Source: Nemertoderma westbladi
Taxonomy: Eukaryota; Xenacoelomorpha; Nemertodermatida; Nemertodermatidae
DNA: 64,000 nucleotides
NCBI GenBank assembly: GCA_032718475.1
Contig: JAUCBJ010007194.1
Coordinates: 53,027-117,026, forward strand
Direction of reading: 5' to 3'
Below the pieces are notes generated by a model, which did no database searches, had not been told where the DNA came from, and was given only the letters and a program-made list of their open reading frames with translations. Position 1 is the first letter of the stretch; every line of letters starts with the position of its first letter. A program made the translations under genes and the position numbers. Below, piece after piece: positions 26,717-36,915 of the stretch.

Positions 26717-27906
26717 TGTTCGCGCTTTCAGACCTTTGGCAGTTTAACCCTCCAAATTAGGATGTCTTCTAGATAATAAATCGCTTTAGCCTCTAACAAG
26801 TATTTGATTCACTACACTAGTTGAAACCAATCTGTGCGCGATCATTCACCCGTTGGATATACCCGGGAGATTGATTTCGACAGCTTAATCGTATTGCTAT
26901 GTAATCCTAATGTATTATTCGACTGACAGTATTATATAATCTCTGACAATATTATTCACCTTCGGGAAATATTAACAGTTCCTTTAGGACATGGCGCTCT
27001 ATCTATATAAACAGAGTTATGACTTAAACTACTCACAACGGTATGGCTTAGTTACAATTCACATATATGGCGCATTCTTTAGGAAATGCTTCGTTATCAG
27101 TCTCACTCATACACAATGCTGCACAATACAGCACACTAATCTGCCGATCTTCACTGATTTTAGTCACATATAAAAGGAACACAGACCGACTCATGTAGGG
27201 TCTATCAAATAACATTAAATTCACTTCAAACCACTTTAACATAAGTTACAATTGTTATATGTAACCTTTCTCTCTTACCTTCGGTATATCAAGAATATTG
27301 GGTTTCGGGGTTATTTCTCGTTATTCCAAATATAATAATTCATCAACAAATATAATGAATAACCGACAGCAAAGCAGTAATGTTAAGTTAAGTTGCACAG
27401 TATGGCCCAGTTAACCAGTGTTAACCAGTGCAGATAACATTGAGTTACCCAGATAACGGATATATGTCCTTATAATTAAGCCTACTAGTGTAAGGCTAAA
27501 GCAGAAAAGCACAAAATACTCCAAAGCCGTTCTTCCTTGGCTCAGGACTGAATGATAACACTGCCCATAATGCATTACGTGATTTCTCGGAAATTTCTGT
27601 ACAAGAGCCATAAAAATGCTCTGATTGGCTGACTGAACTAAGAGAGAACAAAGAAACAAAGAAATGTTCTACGTGGCAATATCAGCTGTTAGCCGTCGTC
27701 ATGGTAGCGACACTGTTTTCAAGAGTATCCAGCTATTGCGTCACGAAATTACGGATTATGTCCTTTAAAGTACACATACAGAAGAAATGGCTTTTATGTC
27801 CTCTAAAACACCAGTACAGTAAGGACACGGCCTTTTTATGCCTGGTAAACCAACTACAGAGTACTTTAAGGGAAAATAACCGGCTAATTACGCAAAAGCT
27901 TTTACA
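26717..27906 (-). repeat. truncated 5' LTR of element B
   Basis: Matches 15729-16916 in the same orientation from the LTR end TGTTCGCGCTTTCAG to TTTTACA at 27906, where the two sequences part abruptly. About 3 kb of the expected LTR (including the relic ORF) is missing to the right, replaced by unrelated short repeats. The few differences from the 3' LTR suggest a fairly recent insertion followed by truncation or rearrangement. Confidence 0.8.
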
Positions 27907-27956
27907 ACTTACTACATTCAACCATCTTCTTGGGAAATTTTCGTTGTGGAAGGGGT

Positions 27957-28375
27957 GTTACGCGGCAGTCTGGGATCTAAAGCTGGACTCATTACAACGC
28001 CTACGCCCCAAACTGCACACATAACGGACAATGAATAGAACGCTGGAAGTGAAGTCACGTGGAATGCACCAGGGACCCACCAGAATAACACTCCCAGAAA
28101 CATAAAGCTCAGCCAACAAAGTCATGTGGAATGCATCAGGGACCCACCAGAATAACGTGGCTGAGGAACATAAAGTCTCTATCGACGAAGTCATGTGGAA
28201 TGGTGTTACGCAACATTCTGGGATCTACAGCTGGACTCGTTACACCGCCTACGCCCCAAACTGCACGTAACGATCCCACCAGAATAACGCGATAGAGGGC
28301 GTGTTGCATGGCAGTCCGGGATCTACAGCTGGACTCGTTACACCGCCTACGCCCCGAACTGCACACGCAACGGAC
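27957..28375. repeat. interleaved short repeats (two alternating units)
   Basis: Unit 1 (about 65-70 bp, core GGGATCTACAGCTGGACTCG and CCTACGCCCC) occurs at 27957-28027, 28205-28271 and 28304-28374. Unit 2 (about 39 bp, GTGGAATGCACCAGGGACCC then ACCAGAATAAC) occurs at 28052-28090 and 28118-28156, with partial copies at 28188 and 28271. Reading frames across it are repeat-driven and not credible proteins. Confidence 0.75.
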
Positions 28376-28462
28376 AACACAATACAACATAATGGATACA
28401 ATGAATTCCATTTCGGAACTTTCCCATTTCTGATAATCCAAGGTAGTTGGTCCCGATACCAA

Positions 28463-29217
28463 AATCTACGGTGGCCCATAACTGTCACAGTATATAAAAA
28501 GGAACGGCAGAAATTAAAAAGCCACGGCAGAAATTAAAAAGCCACGGCAGAAATTAAAAAGCCACGGCAGAAATTAAAGAAGCTACGGCAGAAATTAAAA
28601 AGCCACGGCAGAAATTAAAAAGTAACTGCTATTGCTAGATTATATGAGTATGAGTGCCGACTGCAAGCTATTGCTATCGGCCAGTAAAAAAATAGGTAAA
28701 AAAAATAATAAAAAAAAAAGGTAAAAAAAAAGTAGAAAAAATAGGTGAAATGTAAAAAAGGTAAGGTAAAAATAGGTACGAAAAAATATTTGCTATAATG
28801 TGTTGTAATAATCACGGCTTTTTAATTTCTGCCGTGGCTTTTTAATTTCTGCCGTAGCTCCTTTAATTTCTGCCGTGGCTTTTTAATTTCTGCCGTGGCT
28901 TTTTAATTTCTGCCGTGGCTTTTTAATTTCTGCCGTGGCTTTTTAATTTCTGCCGTGGCTTTTTAATTTCTGCCGTGGCTTTTTAATTTCTGCCGTAGCT
29001 TCTTTAATTTCTGCCGTGGCTTTTTAACTTCTGCCGTGGCTTTTTAATTTCTGCCGTGGCTTTTTAATTTCTGCCGTGGCTTTTTAATTTCTGCCGTGGC
29101 TTTTTAATTTCTGCCGTGGCTTTTTAATTTCTGCCGTAGCTTCTTTAATTTCTGCCGTGGCTTTTTAATTTCTGCCGTTCCTTTTTATATCCTGTGACAG
29201 TTATAGGACACCGTAAA
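28463..29217. mobile_element. foldback element with arms built from a 20-bp tandem unit
   Basis: Outer arms (ACGGTG, ATAACTGTCACAG then TATAAAAAGGAACGG at the left; the reverse complement at the right, ending about 29214) enclose opposed tandem arrays. The left array has six units of CCACGGCAGAAATTAAAAAG (28504-28620). The right array has 18 units of the reverse complement (28813-29177). A 190-bp A-rich spacer separates them. Slightly longer variant units (AGCTTCTTTAATTT type) recur about every 142 bp in the right array. The design resembles the foldback (FB) elements known from Drosophila. No transposase is encoded. Confidence 0.7.
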
Positions 29218-29401
29218 AATCAGGGTGAACAAAACATAAACTACCCTGCGTCAGTCGAAACATCTGTAGGGTGACGCTGGACTCCACATAACACGCGAGG
29301 AAACACAAAATACCATGCGTGGTTACAGTTGGTTTAAGGGGGGTCCATATTCATTGTCGGTAAATCACATTTAAAGAGTTTGTCAACAGGATGGGAAGGG
29401 T
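29218..29401 (-). other. 3' non-coding flank of BEL element D
   Basis: Short non-coding stretch between the foldback element and the Pol stop at 29402. No copy of the terminal-repeat-like region found at 36476-36915 is present here, so the 3' LTR of element D appears to be lost. Confidence 0.4.
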
Positions 29402-30254
29402 TTAAACGGGTTTATCATTGTCACCAATGTCCGCAGCAGGATCCAGAGTAGGGAACTTATCACCTCTCGTGGAGTTACCACTGTCATTGCCTTTGAGAAG
29501 GCACAGCCTCTGGATAGGGCTTTGGTAGTGGCCCTTTGCCGTTCGTATCGTCACTGTTCTCGCAAATCCATCTTTGCTAGGGGTTATCTCCACGACACGC
29601 GCCACAGGCCAGTGGACGCGGTCTTTAAGGTCTTCAGTGACATGGTACTTCACCAACTGCGACATTCCGGTACGTATTATTCCATTTTCTCCTTGTTCGG
29701 AGGGTTATAAGGTACCCCTGGGCCCAGATTCTCCACCAATGCGCCGCCAGCACTTGGGCCTTCTTCCAGTTTGTGTGTTTCACGATGTCTTTGGGATCCT
29801 GGAACATGGCCTCCGGAAGGATGTTGGTCTTAGGTCTACCGAGGAGATGGTTGGGTGTGAGGGGTTCCAGATCGGTTGGGTCGTCATGGATGGGAACGAT
29901 TGGCTGGTTGTTTAAGGTGGCCGTGATTTCGCAGAATGTGGTGCGCAACGTATCATGAGTGACCCGGGTATCCCCTAACACGATTCGCATGGATCGTTTC
30001 ACTAGATCAATGAGTTTCTCCCATACCCCGCTCGTATGGGGTGCTAGGGGTGTTTGGAAGTGCCATTGGATGTGGTGTTCCTTCCAAACGTGTGATGCGG
30101 TTTCGTCAGTAAACCATCCCTCGATAGCCTCTCTGAGTTCCCTTACTCCTCCCACAAAGTTCGTCCCGTTATCTGAGTACATATGCCGGCAGGAACCGTT
30201 GTTCGCCACGAACAGAAGCAGGGTGTTGATGAATGCGTGCTGCGTGAGGTTCAC
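29402..30254 (-). pseudogene. BEL element D: integrase core and DUF5641 C-terminal domain
   Basis: Two overlapping minus-strand frames. The first (30254-29634) carries the second catalytic Asp block YSDNGTNFVGG, then GVWEKLIDLVKRSM (catalytic Glu), and TLNNQPIVPI...LTPNHLLGRP, all typical of BEL/Pao integrase. The second (29665-29402) continues with VHWPVARVVEITPSKDG and SPIQRLCLLKG, the DUF5641 domain that closes BEL Pol. A frameshift near 29650 separates them. The first catalytic Asp (GVDCFGPF) lies just upstream near 30345. Confidence 0.8.
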
Positions 30255-30895
30255 TATGAGGTCCAGGTAAATCGCCCTCGATCTTAAGCATGTAAAGATG
30301 GCTCCCCAGCATTTAATGTTGGATCGTCACTCAATAACCGTAAATGGTCCGAAGCAATCTACGCCGGTTCGGTTACGTAGAACGGCGGCGAGTCGGACTG
30401 AAGCCGCGTGGTTGGCAGATCGGCCATTCTTTGGGTGAGCGGTGGCGCTAGATATCTCCTGCAAGGGAAACACCATTTCAATACTTTCCGAATCAGTGGC
30501 TGGTTGTGGGTGATCCAGTATCGTTGCCGGATATTGGCCATGATCCAGTTTTGGCCCGCGTGATGATTTTCCTCATGAAATTGTTGGACTAGCAGCTTGG
30601 CTAGTGTAGACGTTCCTGGCAGAAGTGTCGGATACTTAATCTCATACTCGACCGGGGCGTTCGCCATCCTGGTATTAAGGCATATCAATCCGTCCTCTCC
30701 CATCATGGGTCTCAACTGGTAGACCGGGCTGTCAGGTTTCAAAGTCCTGCCCGCATTGAGCTGCTCCCATTCGTCGGGGAAACTTTCTTTCTGGACATAT
30801 CTCACAATACATTTCTCCGCGATAATGAGTTCTTGTATACTCCACCGAACTATCGGTTTGTTATCCTTCCACCGCAGGAAATTACGGAGGGTCAT
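30255..30895 (-). pseudogene. BEL element D: integrase zinc-binding region
   Basis: The minus frame 30895-30359 encodes HEENHHAGQNW followed by CFPCRRYLAPP, an H2C2 zinc-binding domain as found at the N terminus of BEL/Pao integrases. Upstream residues (AEKCIVRYVQKESFPDEWEQ) match the usual linker. It stops at 30359, just before the catalytic block, which is present in another frame and is followed by a TGA. Confidence 0.75.
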
Positions 30896-31770
30896 AACGT
30901 GGCTGGTTGCTCGGTAGTCGCAACGTTATAGTGCCTGCCCGAGTCCTTTGCAGGCTCAATCAGACAGCTATAGATCTCCATGGTGGTGCTCCCACGGACC
31001 TTGCGGATCTCCTTATTGTCTTCCGAATATTTCCCGCTATCTAATCCGGGATCAAATTGGGTGCTCCAGGTTCGTTGCGATTGCTTTAGGAATTCCGGAC
31101 CCGTAAGCCAGAGTTTATTCCTACCGAGCTATCGTGGGGTGGTGCCTCGGCTCGATAAGTCCGCCGGTTTAACTTTCCCATTTACATGATGTCACTGTTC
31201 TCTGTTGGTGCACTGTTTTATTTCCGTGGCCCGGTTCGCCACGAACGTTGTGTGTCGCCGTGATGGTGAATGGAGGTAGTAGAGTACAATGCTGGAATCG
31301 ACCCAGAAGTGTTGAGATTCAATGGGGATTCTAAGGTTTCGCATAATCATGCGGTTTTGTCTTACGACCCAGACTGCAGCTTGCAACTCGAGCCTTGGGA
31401 TAGTTGCCACAAATTCCCCGGATACCATCTTCGCTTTGGAGAATAAGAAACTAATATTGCCGTTTCCATCTTGGCTTAATCTCCGGATATATGTAACAAT
31501 ACCGTTTCCAGTATTCGAGGTATCCGAGAAGGTATGTAGCTGGAATATGTCGGTGGGCAGCTTGTTGAGGAAGAACGGTCGAGGAATTCGCATAAGGTGG
31601 AGCTGTTCAAGTTGCTCCATCCACTTCTTCCATTTAGCGCTAAGGTGTGGGGGGAGTTCTTCATCCCATCCCAGTCCTTCGATCCACATCTCTTTAATTA
31701 GATTCATTCTGGCCAACGTTACCGGGGATATGAAATTCAAAGGATCGAATATGGCACTCTTTATGGACAA
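30896..31770 (-). pseudogene. BEL element D: Pao peptidase A17 / RNase H region
   Basis: The minus frame 31770-31192 begins SIKSAIFDPLNFISPVTLAR and contains HTFSDTSNTGNGIV and VATIPRLELQAAVWV, the blocks typical of the Pao A17/RNase H region. The segment 31191-30896 continues in other frames with VKPADLSSRG, the conserved end of RNase H in BEL elements, so at least one frameshift is present. One copy of the 19-bp GAGCCTG-type motif lies at about 30937-30955. Confidence 0.75.
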
Positions 31771-31779
31771 ACATCCCCT

Positions 31780-32930
31780 CTATGTCATTGGTTTGGGTAG
31801 GGGGTTATGTTTGAAGATAAACTGGTCCAGTTTTATGTCCCATTCAATACCAAGTACGCGGTGGTCTACACCCTCGGAATACATTTTATCATTATCCAAC
31901 TTGATCTCTTCCGGTAGCCTTTCCATAAGCTCTTTGTCATGTGATCTAAATTTTACTAGGGCAAAACCTCCCCTCTTTAAGCATTCTACCATTCCAATGG
32001 CGAGCTGGTATGCCTCGTCAACATTTTCGGCGCCAGCGCATCCATCATCCACATAAAAACATCTCCGGATGGTCTCGATAACAGTCAGAGGGAACTCATT
32101 TTCGCACATGGTCGCAGTTTTCTTCAACATGTCGCTACATGTGACTGGCGAATCCTTCGCACCAAAGATCCGGACAATCATATACATTATGTCCACATCC
32201 TCCGAAGTTAGTTGATTTATCTCTTGTGGGGTTAATGCCTTGTCTGTCCATAGAATACGGAGGCAATCAGAATCTCGTGGTAGAGTTTGCACTTGGTGGA
32301 ACATTGCCTTGATGTCACACATGAAGGCTACTTTATTCTCCCGGAATCGGATTAATACGCCGATCAGTGTACTGTATATGTTAGCTCCGGTATATAGCTG
32401 GCTATTCAACGATTCACCTTGGTACATAGCTGCCGCATCATTCACTACCCGTATCTTTCCGCCCTTCCGGGCCTCTACTACATAGTGGGTCGGAAGATAG
32501 TAAGTCCGTTTTGTCCCCATCAGTTCGTCTGGGGGAACCATCTCCGCTAATCCATCTTCCAGATATCCCTTGATTACATTGTTATATTTTTCTTTGATCT
32601 CGGGTAGCTTGTGCAACCTGCGTAAGATCCCCTTTAGCCTCCTCAGGTCCATACTAGTATTGTTAGCCATCGGTCTGTCCGGATCCTTCCATAACATTGG
32701 TGAGCACCAATGCCCGTCCTTAAACACTGCTTGATCTAGGACGTCCACACAGTATTGGTCCTCCTCCGATGGGTTTTCATCCTTTTCGGCAAATTCTTGG
32801 GTTTCCAGGTTGAAGTATTTCGTCATCTCTTGTTGTGACGTTTCCGTTTCCAGGAATAGATCCTCATCCATATCGGTCGCTGAACAGTAACCCACGGATG
32901 TTGTATTCCCTTCAATCTGACACTTGGGAG
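31780..32930 (-). pseudogene. BEL element D: reverse transcriptase
   Basis: The minus frame 32895-31780 (371 codons) carries RT landmarks: TYYLPTHYVV, GGKIRVVNDAAA, FMCDIKAMFHQV (motif A), FGAKDSPVTCSDML (motif B region) and CFYVDDGCAGAEN (YVDD, motif C). ECLKRGGFALVKFRS and VLGIEWD follow. The catalytic Asp residues are present. It is one of the best preserved domains of this copy, but it is joined to the upstream protease part by a frameshift near 32930 and to RNase H by another near 31775. Confidence 0.85.
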
Positions 32931-34845
32931 GTATGTATAGGTGTTGGTGGTTTCTTCTTTAATCCCGCAGAGTGTCCATCCCATAATGGTGTGCTCTGCG
33001 TAGAAACCATCATCCGGCTTTACGGAACGGGCGATATCTCCAGTTGGTATATGCAATTCTGGGGTATCGAGTACAATAAGTAACGTAATTCTGTTAACGT
33101 TCAATGGTGGGCATCTTAGATCCACGTCCTCTCAATCTAGTTGTATAAGGGGTGCGTATTCGGAGGATTGTCGGAATCGCACTCTGAGATCGGTATGCAC
33201 CAGGGCGTTTTTAATAGTTAGTTTTACCCTTTCATAACCTGCCATAACCCCTTCTACACTGAGTTGCACCTCTCCGGACTCCACTTCCTTATTGTCCGTT
33301 ATAGTTTGTATAGGTCGCTTGCAGGGCTCGTATTCTAGACCCAGCTGTCCCAGAAAGTCCCCGTCGATTATAGTCCCGTCCGACCCATTATCCAGGAACG
33401 CAAGTGTGGTCAAGGATTTCCCGATGCCTTGGATCCTCACTGGTATTACCTTGGCAAAAACCATATACCGTCGGTTGATCAGGTTGACCGTAGCCGATAT
33501 GCTGGTCACGTGTGCTACGTCTGCGGTGGTCTTGAACGGGTTTGTTTCTTTCCGTTGGATCATCCGAGGGCCTTTTGAGACGTGGTTGGTTTCCCCTCTC
33601 CGCTTGGATTCGATACGGAATGGTAATGTAGTGAAGTCGAAGTTTGCGGGAATGTGGAGGAGCGTGTGATGTCGTAGATCATTACAAACCGCACAACATG
33701 ACCTCTGTTCGCAATCCCTCACATAGTGGCCTGTGCCAAGACACTGGAAGCATCCTCGGTGTTTCATGATTGCTTCAAAGCGCTGGACAAGTTCTGCGAA
33801 CTGGAACTTTCTGCAGAATTCTACTTTGTGCTTCTCTCCACAGAAGAGACATAGAAGGGAGGTTGTTGTGCCTTCCCTCTCGGGCGCCCAATTTGCCAGA
33901 TAGCACGCCCATTCTTCTGCTGATGTCGGTTCCTCATAATCCTCGTCGTCCGAATCCTCAGCCATGGTGATGGCCATCGTACTTACCGGAGGAGGGCGGA
34001 ATCTCGATTTTGGAGTGGGTGCCCTGCTCTCTATCCCATCCAACTTGGAGAGACTTTGCTTAGAGAACATGGAGTCGTTCATGGCCTCGGAGATATTATC
34101 TAGGAATGCCGACATTTCAAGAAAACTAGGATACCGATCCGGGTGTCTTCGCCTGAGATCTACACATTTATATGCCCATTTACTTTGTAGCCATCCGGGA
34201 AATTTCCGGGCAATTTGTCTAAGGTTTAATAAATTATTTATTTGTTCTTCTTTGTTTAATGGTTTCAAAGTATAATAAGCATCCTTCATTGAGTCCGAAA
34301 ACTCTTGTATATTCTGTGGGTCTTCTAGGGATCCAGCATTGTGTATCAGTTTCTCAAGTGTCTTGTTAATTATGGTTCCAACGTTGCCATATCTTTTATC
34401 GAGCGTTTTCCACGCATCGTGATTCGCTTCGTGAGATCCTCCTTCGAAACATGTAACAATGCGGCGTGGTTTGTCACCCAGATACTGAGACAAATATACC
34501 AATTTTTGTGCATCGGTGATGTCCGTCGATCCGATTTGAGCAAAGAACCGTTTTTTAAACCCGAGGTAGTCGACGGGGTCGCCCTCGAAGGTACGAATTT
34601 CCATCTTAGGCATAGCCAGACGGTTCTCCAAGGCTCGTATGATACCGACGTCGTCTGAACTGGAATGACTAGGAGGTCCGTAATTACTAACGCTTTCTCC
34701 CATACATGATGGATCGATAAGAGGGGTGGTTTTAATAATGACGCGGTTACGGATTTTAGGAGTAGACGTAAATAGATTAGTGGATAGAGGGGTGGCGTCA
34801 CGTTCCGAGTCGTTTTCAGGCTCATACTTGTTTGTAGAAGCTCAC
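32931..34845 (-). pseudogene. BEL element D: Gag (DUF1759), zinc knuckles and DUF1758 protease
   Basis: The main frame 34703-33132 (523 codons from MGESVSNYGPP) can be read upstream without stops to about 34845. It has a DUF1759-type Gag (RTFEGDPVDYLGFKKRFFAQ), zinc-knuckle residues (CFQCLGTGHYVRDC, CCAVCNDLRHHTLLH) and a DUF1758 protease-like block AFLDNGSDGTIIDG near 33390, in which the usual DSG reads DNG. A second frame (33125-32823) continues with DDGFYAEHTIMGWTLCG, typical of the region between protease and RT. The 19-bp GAGCCTG-type motif lies at about 34806-34826. Confidence 0.8.
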
Positions 34846-35717
34846 CGTAGGATTGAAAGGGAAATAAGGTTCCTCGTTCTTAAGAGTAACCGGTGGGGGG
34901 TGGAAAACCGGTGTTTGAGCCGAGAGTGTGGACCGTATAACCGACGGAAGCTTGGCTTTCGGAGGTTTTACTGCCAGTGGTGTAAACGACTTCTCTAATT
35001 CTGGAACCGGGATTGGTTCATAGTCCTGTTCTATACACTTCTCCCAGTACTCGTATAGTTGAAGGTCTCGTTCTATGCGTGCGGCTTCATAGTCTGCGAG
35101 TTTAGCAATATCCGCATTCTTCTTGTGAATTCTTCTTCTTCTTGTTGGGCCTCGGCATTCCGTTTACGCATTTTGGCCTCTTGTTTACGTATTTCGGCCT
35201 GTTGTTCAACCTCCTGTTTCCGTATTTCTGCCTGTTGTTCGGCCTCTTGTTTATGTCTTTTGGCCTCTTGTTTCCGTATTTCGGCCTGTTGTTCGGCCTT
35301 GCAGATCGAACAGGATGTACTAGCAGAAGAAAGCAACCATTTACGCATTTCGGCCTCTTGTTTACGTCTTACGACCTGTATTTCAGCCTCTTGTTTATGT
35401 CTTTCGGCCTGTATTTCGGCCTCTTGTTTATGTCTTTCTTCTGCTAGTACGTCCCGTTCGATCTGCAATTGAACATATTCATCTTCCATCTGGGCTTTAA
35501 GGGCCAGTGCCCTCTGTTCTCGTAACTGATCTCTAAGGGGTTGACCCCCTTGGGAACTACGCGCTGATCCGGATACCTCGCTCCTGGCGCTGGAGTGCTG
35601 GTGCCTCGAGGACCCAGTCCTTTTTCTCAGAACCAATGTCCTGGTACCGGAGGTCCGCACTGATTCCATGTCTGCCTTTTCAGTCCTTTTGTAATATTGT
35701 TCCTCATAACCTCTCAC
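34846..35717 (-). pseudogene. BEL element D: coiled-coil N-terminal Gag region
   Basis: The minus frame 35717-35073 (214 codons) is a highly charged coiled coil of HKQEAE/RKQEAE repeats, comparable in position to the Ala/Glu coiled coil of element B. The interval 35072-34846 reads best in a different frame, where EYWEKCIEQDYEPIPVPE and a Pro-rich stretch lead toward the DUF1759 region. A 35-bp inverted duplication lies inside (35299-35333 against 35434-35468). Confidence 0.6.
35299..35468. repeat. 35-bp inverted duplication within coiled-coil coding sequence
   Basis: 35299-35333 (TTGCAGATCGAACAGGATGT onward) is the reverse complement of 35434-35468 with two mismatches, separated by 100 bp. 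The minus frame stays open through the inverted copy, where the coiled-coil pattern is replaced by SSASTSCSICKAEQQ. Confidence 0.8.
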
Positions 35718-35741
35718 GAGGCTAAGGGTCCTCCGATGTTG

Positions 35742-36065
35742 TTAACGGAACTCTTCCAAGTGTGTGGAATGTTCCTCCATTCTGGGGTAGTTCTCCAGAG
35801 TGGTTGCGGGAATGAGCTCTTGGTATGCTTGTAACATTTGTTCGTATCGTTGGAGGATATTCCTGATCTTTTGTAACTGAGTTTGTATATCGCTGAGGGG
35901 GGTCTCGACTCCCCTTAGTTGTTTCTCGATGCGGTTATAGGCCCGAGAGACCCCGCCCTTGAGAGCGCCCAATCGACGTGCCATGTTTCTTACATTTGGG
36001 ACCTCATCGGTGTCTGAGTCTGTATGAGGCTCTACTCCTTCGGTATCGTAGGCGTTGTCCCCCAT
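35742..36065 (-). CDS. BEL element D: small charged ORF (107 codons)
   Basis: Starts MGDNAYDTEGVEPHTDSDTD and continues with a predicted helical stretch (RIEKQLRGVETPLSDIQTQL). Its ATG overlaps the stop codon of the upstream small ORF in the sequence TAATG. It could be the true N terminus of Gag, separated from the coiled-coil frame by a stop near 35742, or an independent leader ORF. No known family recognised. Confidence 0.5.
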   Translation of the reverse strand: MGDNAYDTEGVEPHTDSDTDEVPNVRNMARRLGALKGGVSRAYNRIEKQLRGVETPLSDIQTQLQKIRNILQRYEQMLQAYQELIPATTLENYPRMEEHSTHLEEFR

Positions 36066-36256
36066 TACTCTAGTGCTGCATTTATCGCCAAGTATGTGAT
36101 GTAATAAAATAGTTCGTCATACGTTTCGTATTCAGCTTGAACTACCCGGAAGGTAATTCTAAATCGTCCCACGTTGGTACCCTGTACCTCAACTTCGATG
36201 TGCCAGATTCCGGGTTCAACTTGGATTATATCAATAGGCGTGATCGATACTTCCAT
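36065..36256 (-). CDS. BEL element D: small leader ORF (63 codons)
   Basis: Begins MEVSITPIDIIQVEPGIWHI and ends YLAINAALE, with the stop inside TAATG shared with the next start. The composition (alternating hydrophobic and polar residues, beta-strand-like) looks protein-coding. No family recognised. It is the first ORF after the presumed 5' terminal region. Confidence 0.4.
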   Translation of the reverse strand: MEVSITPIDIIQVEPGIWHIEVEVQGTNVGRFRITFRVVQAEYETYDELFYYITYLAINAALE

Positions 36257-36475
36257 TGCCTGTTAATAACTCTCTGTCAATGATCTGCTGACTACGAGTT
36301 CTAGACAGTTTGGATTGAGTTTGTGAGTGGATTAAAACACGACTTTGTCTCAAATCAAATACCAAAGTTTCCTCGTAGTGGGTGCTGGTTAAGCATGGAG
36401 ATAATTTAAAGAATACTTGTCTGTTGAATTCCCAACTTCCACCAGTTGAAGTTGACCGCGTATTATTCTCAATTT
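36257..36475 (-). other. 5' leader of BEL element D
   Basis: 219 bp between the terminal-repeat-like region and the first small ORF. The sequence TGGTGGAAGTTGGGAATTC (minus strand) lies in it, but about 35 bp from the repeat end, so it is not a convincing primer-binding site. Confidence 0.4.
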
Positions 36476-36915
36476 TGTTGCTGTTATTCCCGACACCAGG
36501 CGGGAAAACGCCGATGCTGGAGGCGGAATTTTCAGACCACTTTATCCCAGCCAGTCACCGGATATTGGGAGTGGAGAAGGATGTTATCTGAGATGCAAGA
36601 TTGCAGGTAGATAAAAAGTTTCATTGGTTGGATATAATCTTTAATGTAACTTGAACCCTGATTGAATCTTGTTCAATACTTGTTCGTACTAACACCAGTT
36701 GTGGAACCCACGCCAGGAAGTCAGTCCTCGTCGAACCCTTCCTTTCCGTCCGGTCAGTCGATCCTTCGCAAGTCCCCAATGCGAAGACTCCGCCCGAGTA
36801 CCTTTCAGGCTCAGTCGTAGCCAACGCACCGGGAACCGCTTAGGATCTGTCAGTTCCCGTCACAAATCCCCGGCGCAACCAGCTAAGCTTTCCAAATCCT
36901 TTTCAGGCTCGTAAT
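36476..36915 (-). repeat. terminal-repeat-like region upstream of BEL element D
   Basis: On the plus strand it starts TGTTGCTGTTATTCCCGACA, so on the minus strand it would end in ACA. It aligns to 12185-12370 and 12935-13281, lacking the middle 560 bp and the RTE-like insert found there. It contains two copies of the CCGARTCCYTTTCAGGCTC-type motif (near 36800 and 36895). By position it is the 5' LTR, or part of it, for element D. Its outer end is uncertain, since sequence to about 36990 has a similar character. Confidence 0.55.

Noticed and set aside
28813-29177. Regular 20-bp direct repeats resembling a CRISPR array
   Set aside because: Units are contiguous with no variable spacers, they have an inverted counterpart at 28504-28620, and the context is eukaryotic retroelement DNA. 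A foldback element fits better.
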